From Cricetomys ansorgei (Eukaryota; Chordata; Mammalia; Rodentia; Nesomyidae), in assembly GCA_026225945.1 (NCBI GenBank), contig JAMJFZ010000812.1:17966-81965 (forward strand): 64,000 nucleotides of DNA. Direction: 5' to 3'. Every line of letters starts with the position of its first letter. Within the stretch, counting starts at the first letter, position 1. This document shows positions 47,096 through 59,054 of the stretch, one piece after another. The notes beneath the pieces were generated by a model. That model was not told where the DNA came from. It ran no database searches and saw only the letters and a list, made by a program, of their open reading frames with translations. The position numbers and the translations under genes are program-made.

Positions 47096-47764
47096 ATCAG
47101 ATCCACTGGAGGAAGTGTCCAGGCCATGAGGTCTGATGTCTCATTCTTTCCTCTCACTCAGCCTCTCTGGGACTCCATTTGACTACTCCAGAGGAGGAAG
47201 CCCTTCCTAACGCTGGAAGTATGTCTGGGAAAATGTTTCCACTCGTGCTGAGTATGTGCCTGTCTCTCAAATGTTACCCATCCCTCCTCTGCACACTTAA
47301 ACAGGTACATTTATTGCATTTTCCACCTGAGAGCCTTTCAATTCCTCTGCAAGGAATCTGTGTCCTCTCCAGGATGAACCAACCACGTGTAGCTACTTGG
47401 CTGTTCCTCAAAAGGTGTGCTTTGGAACCTCAAACCGCATGGATCCCTGTCCCGGGAACACATGCCTCATGAGAGGTCCTTCTTCAAAACCATTGCCTGG
47501 AACTGGACATGCACCTAGCTGGCAGGTGCAGGAAGCTGGCAAGACAGGTCTTTGCCATTAACCTTCCTCTAGTTCTTGAGAAGCCTGTTTATTCCTTGGT
47601 GTGATGGACGTTTGCTGGGATCCCAGTCCTACTGTAGAGGCAAGCCTTTGCCCTGGAGAATGTCTCAAAGATACACTTCCCCAAAGACAGAGAGACGTAA
47701 GTTTATAATATTTTTTTCCCAAATGACCAGGAAGCACATAAGCTACTTTAAAAGAAATAGTTGA

Positions 47765-47960
47765 TAGTAGCCAGAGATATGGCTCAGTGGGTATAATTGC
47801 TTGCCACCAAGGCTGGTGATCTGAGTTCAAATCCCAGCACCCATGTGGTAGAAGGAAAGTACTGACTCGCACGAGTTGTCCTCTGACCCCTACACCAGTG
47901 CCTTGGCACTCACAAACACACACAAGCACTCACAAATACACATGAACACACACAAATGTA
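47765..47960 (+). mobile_element. tRNA-derived SINE (B4/ID type)
   Basis: AGAGATATGGCTCAGTGGG, CTGAGTTCAAATCCCAGCAC, TTGTCCTCTGACCCC and a CA-rich end with AATAAAAAC. Confidence 0.72.
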
Positions 47961-48149
47961 ATAAAAACAACAAATTCAAGGCAGAATGTGTATAAATGTT
48001 AAATTCCCTTAATGAATTCACACATCTTTGTGGATTTTCATGTTTTTAATGACCGATGTGGTTTGTTTTGCTCCTGTTCACAACCATCAATTAACGAGGT
48101 GACTCATGAGTCCCCACTGTGTGTGTATAATAAAGAACTGTTTGAAATA

Positions 48150-48315
48150 AGGCATGCGAACACAAACCTGTAATCTCTGCCCTTGGAAAGTGGAAGCAAA
48201 GTATAGAGCTTTCAAGGCTAGCCTGGACTACCTGAGTCTGAGGCCAGCCTGGGCTACATAATAAGATTGTATCTCAAATAACAAAAGAAAGAAACACACA
48301 CACACACACAAAGAG
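48150..48315 (+). mobile_element. B1 SINE
   Basis: ACACAAACCTGTAATCTCTGC, GGCCAGCCTGGGCTACATAA and an A/CA-rich tail. Confidence 0.72.
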
Positions 48316-48947
48316 CTTCTTAAGATACGTCTGTGTGCGAAAGGGGTAAGTTTAAAAGAACAGGAGCCAGGGAGAAGATGGAGATGCAGAGAAGTGGATC
48401 TGTAAAATACGGAGCTTTGATTTGACTCACAGGAAGATGTCGGGTGATTATTTGAGCCTCAAGTCTGGAGCTTCTCATGAGTAATTAGTTGTTGCCCTGA
48501 CTTCCTTAATAGCCTCCCATTTGGGGCAGGTGTTTGTTTTGATTTGGGAGGAGTGAGGGTGGCTGGGGTGTGTGTTTCTATAACTGGCCATCAGATTTAA
48601 TAATTGATGGAGGGAGGACATGGGTATCAGTATCTGTATCCAGGGGACTCAGTGACCCTTGCCATGAGCACGCATGGCTTTCAAAGATGGAGAACATATG
48701 ATTTGGAGATGGAATGTGCCCAATAAGGTCAGGTGTATGAAAGCTTGATCTTCAGCTGGCTCATTCCCTGCTCCCTAAATGCCGACACCATGTGACTGTC
48801 AGCCATGCCCTCCCTGCAGGCTGCACCCCTTGGAACTGGTAGCCAGGACAAACCATCCTTCCTGAAGCCGCTTTGCCTATGTGCTTCGTTACAGCATCGT
48901 GGGAAGAGAATAGGAAAAGAGGGAGCCCTCCTGGAAAGATCCCTTAC

Positions 48948-49116
48948 CACACGGCCACGCAAACTTCGTGTGGCTTCTCACAGATGGCCGTGATGCTGCA
49001 GTTGCTCATGCAGGACTTCTGGTTGTCACACGTGGAAGCTCGCACGTCGCAGAACTTACACAGCTGCGGAAGCTTGACGGCACCGCCGTTGTCGTTGGTC
49101 ATCACATCACTGTTAA
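48948..49116 (-). CDS. Tgfbr2: Tgfbr2 exon 2: first half of the ligand-binding ectodomain (residues 32-88)
   Basis: This 169-nt exon starts after a polypyrimidine-AG acceptor (AG at 49118-49117). It completes codon 32 (Val) and ends two bases into Trp88, before a GTAAGG donor. It encodes the N-terminal part of the extracellular three-finger-toxin-like fold. Cysteines sit at residues 51, 54, 61, 67, 71, 77 and 84 in receptor numbering, and the segment [11 protein letters not shown] is diagnostic for the type II TGF-beta receptor. The NCS sequon at Asn70 is a known N-glycosylation site in this family. Splicing directly from exon 1 (phase 1) gives the short isoform. The extra 25-residue exon of the longer isoform would lie further 5' and is not seen here. 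Assignment is from protein similarity and exact exon length. Confidence 0.97.
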
Positions 49117-49525
49117 CTGAGGAGAGGGAAAGAAAGAGCAAAGGGTTATTCCACCTTCTGCACAAGCCTGGAGGCCTGGGTTGGATCCCAGGATCCCGTG
49201 CTAGAAACAGAGAGGTAACTCCTGAAATGAGTCCTCTGAGCTCCACACAAATGGCATGGCATGTGCACGCATCCTCAGTAATAAATAAATGAAGGAAAGA
49301 CTATGGCGAAAGGTAATAAAAAAAAATATGCCATCCCGCCAGATTAGAATTCCCAGATGCACGGAAGGAGCAATGCACACTGCACGGAGGCGGTGGTGAT
49401 GGAGATACGCAGTAGTTACCGGCTCTGTCCACTATGGGCATAGAGCGTGCTTATCAACCAGTACAGAAACAGATCAGTCACTGCCCTGAGTGTTCCAAGT
49501 TCTCCTGAAGAAATTTTGATTTACT

Positions 49526-49740
49526 GGGGCTGGATATGTTGCTCAGTTCCTAGAGCATTTGCCCAGCTGTCAGGAAACTCTAAGTTCCAGCCTCAGAATT
49601 GTGTAAGCTGGGCATGGTGGTGCACACCTGTGATCCAAACACTTAGGAGTTAGAGAATGGAGGGTCAAGAGTTCGAGGTTCTCCTCTGCTAGAAAGTGAG
49701 TTTGAAGGCAGTCCAGGTTACATGAGATCCTGTCTAAAAT
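49526..49740 (+). mobile_element. ID_B1-type SINE
   Basis: GGGGCTGGATATGTTGCTC, GCTGGGCATGGTGGTGCACA and ACATGAGATCCTGTCTAAAA. Its tail runs into the following tetranucleotide repeat. Confidence 0.8.
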
Positions 49741-49741
49741 A

Positions 49742-49814
49742 TAATAGATAAATTAATAGATAGATAGATAGATGATAGATAGATAGATAGACAGGCATAG
49801 ATAGATAGATAGAT

Positions 49815-49862
<48 letters not shown>
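49742..49862. repeat. (TAGA)n microsatellite
   Basis: About 120 bp of TAGA units with a few TGA and CAGGCA interruptions. Confidence 0.95.
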
Positions 49863-49863
<1 letters not shown>

Positions 49864-50739
49864 AACAGACCAGGGCGAGATGAACAAAACAGAAATGGGC
49901 GCCTAAGATGGAGGCACCAGGAAAGAGTCAGCACCCAAGTGAGCAGAGAGGTCAGCACCCAAGTGAAACACAGACTGCAGAAATCAACACTAAGTATTGC
50001 ATTGACGTGTTCCTGGAAGGCTGTCATTCCCTCCAATGTGAAGAAGAAGGGGTGAGGGAGCTGGGGTGACTGCAGTGTGGGAGGGGTGTGCTCAGAGAGA
50101 TGGTGGGCTGCTAGCGGGTCCTTGAGGTGGAGTTGGTTTTCCACCTAGAGGCAGAGAAGAAGGGCAGAAAGCAATGGCAGAACCATTCATTCCTTGTGCA
50201 GAGACCCAGGCGCGGGCTAGGAACGAGATGGCCAGTCTCATGTCTCCTCCAAGATTCGCCCCTCAGACTCTGCCCACTCCTTCTTCCGTCCCACCACTGA
50301 CTCCTTCCCCTTCTCCACTGCCTCTACGTGGAAAATCGAACCTCTAGGACCCGCTAGCAGCCCGCCACCTCTCGGACCACATCCCTCACATGCAGTCACC
50401 CCGGAGCCCTCTCCCCTATGCCTCACCTTGGAGGATAGGACAGCCTGTTTAAGAACACATCGACTCAATTTTTAGTGTCCACTTCCACCACCTATGTCCC
50501 CCTTCTTGGTCTCTGACTAGATGACTGACACTCTTCATCATAAAATGACCAGCTCTGAACTATCGCAAGATTCTGTGTTATTACTGGCCAAGCAATGTGG
50601 GTGGCATACTTCCGTATAACCTGTCCACCAACATGGAATTTCCAAGAACCTCAGTTTACCTGTTTAAACACTGCATCTCCAGTGTGTCAAAGAGCACCCA
50701 CCATGTAGACAGCATCTGTAATTGTCCCTTTTCTCATCC

Positions 50740-50900
50740 TTGTGACCAGATCCCTAGCAAGTAGAAGCTTAAGGAAGGAAGGGTTTATCTGGTTCAGAGA
50801 CTGAGGGTGTAGTCCACAGGCATGGTGGCACTTGTGCGGGACAGCTGGGCAGGTTGTATGCAGGCAGTAAACAGAGAGGGATGGAGGTCCTTACAGACAC
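50740..50900 (-). mobile_element. MaLR-like LTR fragment
   Basis: TTGTGACCAGATCCCTAGC and AAGGAAGGAAGGGTTTATCTG on plus are the antisense of the AAATAAACCC end of this LTR family. The rest is too diverged to bound. Confidence 0.45.
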
Positions 50901-51904
50901 AGTTTAGAGTTCTCGGAGTAGACAAAGCTGTTACGCGCTCAACCAAACAGAGAGGAATTTACTCTCTGCTGCACTAAGGTTAGACAGACACCTGTGTTGC
51001 ATGCGGCTGCAGGACAGATGCTGGCCCTGAGACAACTGGGGGCACTTCTCCAAGAGGTCCCCCAGAGAGGCCTGGGAACAGCCCACAGTGTTAGCTTACT
51101 CCTGCCCAGAGGGCACCAGCTTCAGTGCCTCCCACGGTCACTCTCCCTGGTGTGGATTTTAGATTTCAATCCTCAACATTTGACCCTGTGACCTTCTTTG
51201 TTGCTGGGGCACAACACCTGCTTCCTGGGTCTCTAAAAATACAAGCTTATATATTTAAAATCTGCTTTCTTGTGGTGACAGTAAACACAGAAGAAGAGAA
51301 AAAAAAAGCAAACCCATTCATCCCCTTCAGGCCTGTAGTTCATTTCAGGAAGTGTATTTTTAGGTAAGACACTATTTTGAAATCTTCAACGTCTCCCAGA
51401 CCGTTCTGTGCTTAGCTAAAAATATAGGCAGCAATGGTCCCTGAACCTTGTTTAAATTTGGTACCAACACAACAATAGATATACTTTTCTCTGCGGTAGT
51501 TATGTTTGGATTCATTTGTGAAACAATTCATTCGATCTCTTAGATTTCCTTACAAGATAATCAAGAAACGTGAGACAGTATTTTCTACAGTCAGGTTTTA
51601 TTTCTGGGCATTGGCTATGTTCTGAGAAAACATGATTTGCTGGCTATGATGCTCTGCTGTCTTCTCAACAGATAATCAGATCTTTGGGAGGTGGCGTTTA
51701 GCCTGCTAGCATTTTAAGATCATAACTTAGATTGGTGGTTATCAGCTTTATCTTTGTGCTGATAGGACTGTATAGCAAAGCTGAGTGGTCTTCCAATTTA
51801 CTGATTGAATGGTTCTGAAGGGTGGCCTATCTAGGCTTGGGTTTTTTGTTTTCTTTTTTGTTATTTGTTTTTTGTTGTTGTTGTTGATGTTGTTTTGTTT
51901 TGTT

Positions 51905-52460
51905 TCGCTTAAAGATTTGTTTTATTTACGTGTATGTGTGGTAGACTGAGTGAGAATGGTTCTCACAGGCTCATACATTTAATACTTGGTCTCCAGTTAG
52001 TAGAACTGTTTGGGAAGGATTCAGAGTTCAGTTCCATCTTAGAGGAACTGGGGGTAATGAGATTTGAGGTTTCAAAAGACTAGCACCATTCCCAGTGTCC
52101 TATCTGCCTGTAACTTGTGGATCAAGATGCGAGCTCTCAGCTGTTCCTGCTACTGTGTCTTTGCTCATTTATGGACTCTGACCCTCTAAGACCGTGAGCC
52201 CAAGTAAACACTTTCTTTTTTAAATCGCTGTGGTTATGGTGCTTTGTCACAGCAATAGAAAAAAAGTAACTAAGTCAACGTGTGTGTCTATGCTCATGTG
52301 GGTGTGGGTATCTTTAGAGGCAGAAGTGACAGTTGGAGCCTCTCTGGAGATTGTGTTACAGGTGGTTGTGCTATCTCAGGTATGAGCTCTGGGAACTGAA
52401 AGCCAGTCTTTGCAAGAGAACTATGCACTCTTAGCCACTGAGCCATCTTTGCAGCCCCAC
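51905..52460 (-). mobile_element. B3 SINE interrupted by an LTR
   Basis: The B3 tail lies at 51905-51938 (AAAGATTTGTTTTATTTACG) and the body and head at 52278-52460 (AGGCAGAAGTGACAGTTGG, CTGGGAACTGAAAGCCAGTC, AGCCACTGAGCCATCTTTGC). The LTR at 51939-52277 sits between them. Confidence 0.75.
51939..52277 (+). mobile_element. MaLR-like solo LTR nested in B3
   Basis: 339 bp starting TGGTAGACTGAG and ending AACTAAGTCA, with ACCGTGAGCCCAAGTAAACAC and TCACAGCAATAGAAAAAAAG. Flanks ATGTG and ACGTG agree at four of five positions with a 5-bp target duplication, the size usual for MaLR/ERVL elements. Confidence 0.75.
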
Positions 52461-52584
52461 ACCTAGGGATTTTCTGAAGCTACACAGACGATTCTAGTGT
52501 GCACTGGGGGCTAAGATCCCTGAGGCAGAATTAATTGAGTGGGGAAAGCCCACAACACATGCAAAATAAGGTGCTTTGTATGTG

Positions 52585-52800
52585 CCTGGGCTGGAAGCAT
52601 GCTTGCATAACATATACCAAGTTCTGGGTTCTATCCCCAATACCACATAAATTCAATAAAGTGGTGCATGCCTAGAATCCCAGTACCCTGGAAGTACAAC
52701 CAGGAAGATCAGAAGTTTATGACCATTCCAGGTTAGACAAGGAGATCAAGGCCAGCATGGGTTACATAAAACTCTGTCTCAAAACCAAACCAAAACAATT
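52585..52800 (+). mobile_element. ID_B1-type SINE, diverged
   Basis: GGCTGGAAGCATGCTTGC, GGTTCTATCCCCAATACC, GTGGTGCATGCCTAGAATCC and ACATAAAACTCTGTCTCAAA. Confidence 0.75.
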
Positions 52801-53100
52801 GTACAATTTACGTGGTGCTGAGGAGAAGCTTCTCTACACTGCTGGGAAGAGTTCCCTTCTGAAAAAAGAGCCTGCAAAGATAGGGTTAACTCATTTGCAT
52901 CTCCTTTACTAGGCTGCCCAGTTCTTGTCTAGCAAAGGCTTAAAAGTGGGGGAGACTTGACACAAGTCAGGAGTGACAAGGTAGGAACAAAAGCAGATGA
53001 GACTGATGAGGGCAGCAGCCACCAAACAGATGTGCTCAGAGTGCCTGGGTCCAGAGCCTGGAAAACATGCCTAACAGGGAAGAACAGAGGCCATAGTCCA

Positions 53101-53230
53101 AAAAAAAAAAAAATCAGAAAACAAAGGAAGTCGGGGGAGGTGAGGGAGAGGGGGTAGGATGGCGGAAGGGAGGGAAGGAAAATGGGAAGGCAAGAGAAAA
53201 GAAGGAAAGGGATGGAAGGAAAGGACAGAA
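53101..53230. repeat. Poly(A) and (GGAA)n purine tract
   Basis: A13 run then GGAA/GGGA-rich polypurine of about 110 bp. Confidence 0.88.
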
Positions 53231-54304
53231 ACCACGCAGCAATTTATAGTTCCCCATGCTACCTGCAGCAGTCTGAGTGAACAGGACCTAGACATGCAGA
53301 GGCAGAAGGCACGCGGCCCTCCAAGGAGGCCCAGGAGAAAGTCTGTCTGTTGAATTTTGGGGAGAGGCAAACAGGATCCCACAGCTCACATTTGGAAGCA
53401 CAGGCGCTTGGAGGAAGAGGACAGTGGGCAAGGGAGATGTAAGATTGCAGTGCACCCTGCGTCTTCAGAAATGGGCTGGGATCGCAGCACGTCATCTCAT
53501 TTAGTATCCAGCTCAGGACACACTTTTTTACTTTTTCCACATGTGTGCGTGTGTGTATGTGTATGTGTATACATGTACTTGCATATGCCCATGTAACCTG
53601 TATGCACACACACTTAAAAAAACAACAACAAAAAACAACAACAAAAACCCAATAAGAAGACCTAACTTAGTCTTCAACAACCTCTAAGCAAAATTCCGAA
53701 TGCCTTCCAGTCTGAGAGCTGAATTCCTCTCCTGTGTTTAGTTAAACAGTCTAACATTAAGGCAGTGCATTTTAATTGCTACAGATCCTCTCTTAGCAGC
53801 TGGCCATCCTTAGGGAGTTTCCTAACCTTAGCAGGCAAATTAATTATTCAAAATGTTCTCTAAAAAAGAAGTTTCAGTAAGAGGCTCTCTCACCTAGAAA
53901 GTCTTCCACTGGCCTGTGAACACGGGCAGCTCTCACAGCATGTGACAGACTCATGAGACGCACCATATTTCACTTCTCCTCCAACACACCCTTGAGCAAT
54001 GGCAAAACCTTCACCCCGGGTCACATTTTATTTATCTCATATTTTCCCCAAGCTCACTGCAGCCAGAGGCTCTAAGTTCTGCCTGGGAACAGAGGCACTG
54101 ATGTCTAGAACAGCACTGCTGTCTAAGGGTCTGAGGTGAGCAGCCTGAGAAGGGGTCAGATCTTTGAGTTGGGATTAGGACTTCTTGGTCAATGTCTTTG
54201 AAATGTTGTCTACCAGTGGCTGGAAGGTTAGGGAAATCCAGGATTTCACCAGGAATGCTCAACATTTTGCCAAAAGTGTGTTTGTGGAACTTCTTTACTT
54301 CCAT

Positions 54305-54480
54305 TACTTATTATTATTGTGTATATGTGAGGTGAGGGCCCAGCGTGCCCTAGCGTGGACACGGGACAGCTTTGTACAGCTGGTTCTCTCTTCTAGCTCT
54401 CTGGGGGTCTCACAGATCCAATCAGGATCTTCGGGCTTGTGCAGAGATCCGATGAGCCATTTCACCAGCCCAGCGGATTC
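54305..54480 (-). mobile_element. B3/RSINE-like SINE, diverged
   Basis: The plus strand has GGACAGCTTTGTACAGCTGG, TTCTCTCTTCTAGCTCTC and CGATGAGCCATTTCACCAGCC. Confidence 0.55.
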
Positions 54481-55027
54481 ACGTAACGCTGAATTCATGC
54501 ACCCCTCTACTATGGATTGGCTTTGGGGAGAATTTGAGAGCTCATTTAATTCATCCACATGTGTCTGGTGTGATGCTGTGTATTCATAGAGGGATCATTG
54601 CCAATGATGCTCTGAAAGGTGAAGCACCTCAAAGAGTAACTCACGGCAAGTGGTGAATAGAACTCCCTATGCCTTGAAGTTGTGCTTGTCAAATATTAAT
54701 AGGCATGGGAAGCCCTCAGGGGAAACATCGGATCTGCAGGTGTGAGGAGTGCACCAGCTCCCAGGGTTGTGGAGGCGAGTGTGCCTGACATTTTGTAGAG
54801 TAGTCTGCAAGTATGGAAACAGGACAGGATCTCATGCCAAAGATTCTGGGCAGGATTCTTCCCCAGGAAACCCCAGTGTTCACCCTTCTGGTGTACAACT
54901 AACTCATGTGATCCCTGGCAACCTCCTTTAGTTAAAACCAACTGACTACAGCTGCCAATCTCATCTGCAAAGTACCGTCATGGCAGGGCTGAGACTAAGG
55001 TCTCATTAAAAAGCTGAATGGAGGAAA

Positions 55028-55365
55028 GGGAGACCGTAGCTCAGTCCAGTCGTTAAAGGGTTTGCCTAGCAAGCATGAGGACCTGGGTTTAATTCTCAGA
55101 CCCAATGATTAAAAAAGAAGAAGAAAGCAAAAGAAAAAAGTTACCCACAGCAATACACTGGGAAGATGGGGGCAAGCATATTATTGGAGTCTGCTGGCCA
55201 GTTAGCCTAGCTTTTTTGGCAAGCTCCAAATAAGTGAGAGACCCTGATTCAATCAGTAAAAAAAAAAAGAAAAAAAAATTAAAAGGTAAATGTCACCTGA
55301 AAAATGACACCAGAGATTGTCTTCTAGTTTATACAGAGACATATACGCACACAAAGCATCTACCC
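55028..55365 (+). mobile_element. B4-like SINE
   Basis: GGGAGACCGTAGCTCAGTCC, GCATGAGGACCTGGGTTTAA, AAATAAGTGAGAGACCCTG and a terminal ACATATACGCACAC, with expanded A-rich interruptions. Confidence 0.75.
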
Positions 55366-56146
55366 ACATACACCCAACACGGTCCATCCAGCTAGCAAGC
55401 CTGACATTACTCTCATCTGGGGTGGAGGTTCACTGTAGTCAGCACGGAGATCCACGGTCCATTTCCCCCTTTCTCTGTGGAGTTTAGAGCTAGCAAAACG
55501 GAAGACCGACTCCTTGCTTTTCACAGGCCTGTCTCCTGTTACGGCTCTTTCCATCTGCTTATTTCTTGAGCTTGGCCTCTTAAGTGATCACAGGCCCACA
55601 GGCCAGCTTGCCATCTGGGCCCACACTGAAAGACTGGCTCTCTGAATGGCTTTTAATTGCAGCTGGCATTTCAGAGTCAGACACCCAGGCCACCATCTGG
55701 CAGACATCGGTGTGGTTTGTGAGGCCGGCAGCTAACACCCACGGCTCGGCTCGAGAGACCAGGTGGGATCCGTCCACTGGTCTGTCACGTGACCTCCCAA
55801 CCAGAACAAAGAAGCAAGTCAGCGGGAATCAAAATTTCCCAATCCTACCCAATATGGTGTCCAATTGCTGCATTTACATCCAACAAATGCAAAAATGCTT
55901 CCTCGTTGTGTTTTCGTTTAAAAAATGTGTCTGACTCCACTTGTCTGTGTAATTATTTTGACGTGGGGGATTGGAGCTCATGTCTTCAGGTGTCAATGGC
56001 CTGCGGTCCCTGAGTGCTGGTGCTAGACACTATTGCTTAACTCAGTGGGAAAAGATGGAGGCTGTCGGTGCAGGAAGGTAACAGTGGCCAGAAGGCGTCT
56101 GTTCACTTTCTTGTGCAATTGTTCCGTGGTCATTGTACTTTATTAA

Positions 56147-56455
56147 AGGGGCTGGGGAGATAGTAACAGCTCAGTCAGTAAAGTGCTGGCTTTTTAAAGC
56201 ATGAAGGCCTGCGTTCAATCCCAGAACCTCTATAAAAAGGCAGAGCACACACCTGTAATCCCAGTGCTTGGGGGCCGAGACAGGAATGTGCCTGGGGTTT
56301 GCCGGCCAGCAGAGCCTACTTGGTGATCTGCAGGCCCATGAGAGACCCTGTCTCAAAAAAAAGGGAGTGCTGTTCTTTCAGCATGTGACCTGGGGTTAGA
56401 ATGTGACCTGGGGTTACCCTCTGCTCCCAACATACATACCTGAACATGTATACGC
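56147..56455 (+). mobile_element. B4-like SINE
   Basis: GGGGCTGGGGAGATAGTAAC, ACACCTGTAATCCCAGTGC, GCCGGCCAGCAGAGCC, CATGAGAGACCCTGTCTC. A 17-19 bp stretch (ATGTGACCTGGGGTTA) is duplicated in the tail at 56383 and 56401. Confidence 0.82.
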
Positions 56456-56804
56456 ATTCAAAATACTTTATTGGCACTTAACAAAAATGAGTTTTACAGC
56501 TTTTCAAAGATGACAGAGTGAATGCTCTGAAATCTATTTGAGATGCTAGTGCCTTATGTTTCCTGCTTTGTAAATAAGACGATCTCTACAAACAGCTGAG
56601 AATAAAGAGTCATTAGAAAGGAGTGGCCTGGCCCACGGGGGCTGTTCTCTTTCCCGTTGATGTGAAAAGAGAAACATTTTAGCAGCAGTTTCTATTCTTG
56701 TCATCAGAAAGCAGAGACTTTAAAAGTGAAGCCTCTGCATGGCGTGACGAAGGAAATGCAGCGGACACCAGCCTCACCGGCCATGGATTAGATCATCCGA
56801 GTCT

Positions 56805-56945
56805 GGCACCGTGTGGCTCACACTTGTCATCCCAACACTTGAGAGGATGAGGCAGGAGGATTGACATGGGTGGGAAGATAGCCTGAGCTCTATAGTGAGC
56901 TCCAGGCTAGACTGGGCTATGGAGTCAGACCTTATATCAACAATG
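56805..56945 (+). mobile_element. B1 SINE
   Basis: GTGTGGCTCACACTTGTCATC, TGAGGCAGGAGGATTGAC and GCTCCAGGCTAGACTGGGC. Confidence 0.75.
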
Positions 56946-56954
56946 TTTATAAAA

Positions 56955-57120
56955 GTAGAGAGACAGAAAGAGAAGGGAAAGGAGGGAAGGAAATGGAAGA
57001 GGGGGAGGGGGAGGAAAAATGGAGGTGGGGAGTAGTAAGAAAAGGAAAGAAGGATGAAGACGGAAGAAAGGGAAAGAATAAATAAGAAGAAAGACGGAAG
57101 GAAGATGAAGAAAGAAAAGC
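56955..57120. repeat. (GGAA)n/(GGGGA)n purine tract
   Basis: About 165 bp almost entirely purine on the plus strand, immediately after the B1 and probably its expanded tail. Confidence 0.88.
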
Positions 57121-57155
57121 TGAGCAGTCAAATCACACAGTAAGCTGGCCATAGT

Positions 57156-57206
57156 GTGGGGCACAGACATTCCCATGCTGTGGGGCACAGACACTCCCAC
57201 AGAGCG
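57156..57206. repeat. 25-bp tandem duplication
   Basis: GTGGGGCACAGACATTCCCA and GTGGGGCACAGACACTCCCA lie side by side, about 25 bp apart. Confidence 0.85.
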
Positions 57207-57365
57207 GGTGTAAGCCTGCACTCTTCTGCAGTTTACGGTATCTATCACAAGAGCAAATGCAAACAGCCTCTCACCTGGGACTTTCACTGCCAGCACGCAT
57301 GCCACTCACTGCCAGTTTCACCACAGCATCAGCATGCAGGAGGCCCACATAGGCAATACAAGAGA

Positions 57366-57503
57366 GTGGCGCAGAAGCAGGAGACCGCAGACAAGACAAG
57401 AGAGCAGTCCAAAGACAGGAGACAGCAGACAAGACAAGGAAGCAGTCCAGAGGCAGGAGATGGCAGACAAGACAAGAGAGCAGTCCAGAGGCAGGAGACG
57501 GCT
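57366..57503. repeat. 38-bp minisatellite, about 3.6 copies
   Basis: GCAGTCCA recurs at 57404, 57442 and 57480, exactly 38 bp apart, each followed by (AG)AGGCAGGAGA-type sequence and GGCAGACAAGACAAG(A/G). A more diverged first copy starts near 57366. Long frames over it are artefacts. Confidence 0.9.
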
Positions 57504-58667
57504 TCTCTGTAAGTGGCACTGCCCAAGCGACAGCTCTCAGGAGAAGAAGTAAGGTGCAGACCGGAGTACAGAGTGGGTATCTGGGCTGCACATCTTTCCC
57601 TGACCTAGGAATGTGCTCTCCACTCCCACCTCCTGTCTCTCTGCTGCAGGAGGCTGCTCTTCACTGTGCTCACTTGTTGGGTATCCTCAGGATTCTTGGA
57701 AGTCTGTCCTTTAAGCATCCTTTAAGCACATCCTGGTTTAACTGGATCCCTGCACAACCTGGAGGTTACACTGTTGTTTTAGGGTTGTCCACTACTCGTA
57801 GGATTGACTTTGGGCAAAATCAGCATTACAAAAGGAAAGAAAACTGGAAGAGAAAAGGGAAAAGCCACAACAGAAGTGGAGTAGCCAAGAGTGGAAACCC
57901 ACCTCTGTAAAAAGATTTGTATAAACTCGGAGCCTGGTTTAAAATGTCCACATTAAAGGCTGATTAACAAACCATTTGTATACCAGCTTCCTGTGGCTCC
58001 AGCTAAAACTCACTAGGATGCAGACTGTTGCATGGGGACTTGGATAGGAGGGGTTGCCTGTGTGAGTACCAGGCTTAGGGGTCTGGTTCTCCCCAGGGAA
58101 TTTAGCTGGGAGGGTTTGGGTTGCAGCAACTTTTATTAATAGCTCATGAGTTTAATAGTCACTACAGCTCTTTCAAGAAAAGCACAGAGACACAGATTTA
58201 TGTTCACAAAGCAAGTAAATTAAGGGATTAAGGAATAATTATCTGTATTTCAGAAGGATTAATTCAATAGGTACTTCAAGGGAAACCTGGCTGTCCCTGA
58301 AGATTTTTTAAAAATATATCTGGCAAGAACGTTTCAAAGAAGCCACTTATAGAATAAAACAAACTAGGTAAATGGAAAAGTAATCATTTTCTTTAAGTCC
58401 CAAACATCAAATAACTGGAGTTTCAGTTCCCTCCTTCCTCGCTTAGCAACCCAGGCAACTCCAAACCTCCCCGGTAGTTTTTTGGCTTTCTCTCTGTCAC
58501 TAGGAATTGAAGGGATTTAGATTTTCTCAGCCCTGGAGACTCTGCCTTTCTCTCTCTTCCTCTCTCTCCTTTTCCTTCTCCCTCTCTTTGTTCCTCTTTC
58601 TCTCCTTTTGGTTTCCAAATCAGGACACCATAATGGGGTGAAAACCCTAACCCTAATTTTAAACAAC

Positions 58668-58800
58668 TCTTAAGGCGGATGGTTCCTGAAGGACAACTTT
58701 CAGTGCTGACCTCTGGCCTGCGCACACACATGCACATGTGTGTATTCTCTCTCTCTCACACACACACACACTCACACATATACACACACAAAGAAAACAG
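58668..58800 (+). mobile_element. B4 SINE 3' tail with (CA)n
   Basis: GACAACTTTCAGTGCTGACC and CTCTGGCCTGCGCACACAC leading into TC and CA repeats. Confidence 0.55.
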
Positions 58801-59054
58801 GAAAATAAAATGACTCTTAGGAGTCATAGGCTAGCTGGTTACATAGGTGCTAAGGATTTGAACTCATGACCTTATGATTGCTGGCGGCACTCTTATCTCC
58901 TGGACATATTATATCCCAAGCCTGATGGTTTCTTGGGAAAGAGATTGGTCTTTTGTCATCACCTCATTTACTTTAGAAGAGGTTTATAATTGATTAGCAC
59001 AATGAATGAAGTCCGGGCATCCTGAGCTCAAGGACAAGGGTTGCTCTCGTCTCC

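Larger units (their letters stand above)
43706..48947 (-). other. Tgfbr2 intron 2
   Basis: A 5.2-kb intron between the two ectodomain exons, donor GTAAGG, acceptor CACCCCAG. It contains B4, B3 and B1 SINEs, a (TTTA)n tract and a (CA)n tract. The stretches 45180-45360, 46130-46800 and 48320-48940 show nothing recognisable. Confidence 0.92.

Noticed and set aside
49734..50144. 136-codon minus-strand frame with LSIYLSIY repeats
   Set aside because: Translation of the (TAGA)n microsatellite.
57156..57591. Frames of 106-118 codons with repeated QEKTADK-like or LLSCL-like units
   Set aside because: They follow the 38-bp minisatellite; the periodicity is in the DNA.
58645..58656. Interstitial telomere-like CCCTAACCCTAA
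   Set aside because: Only two units; expected by chance at this window size.
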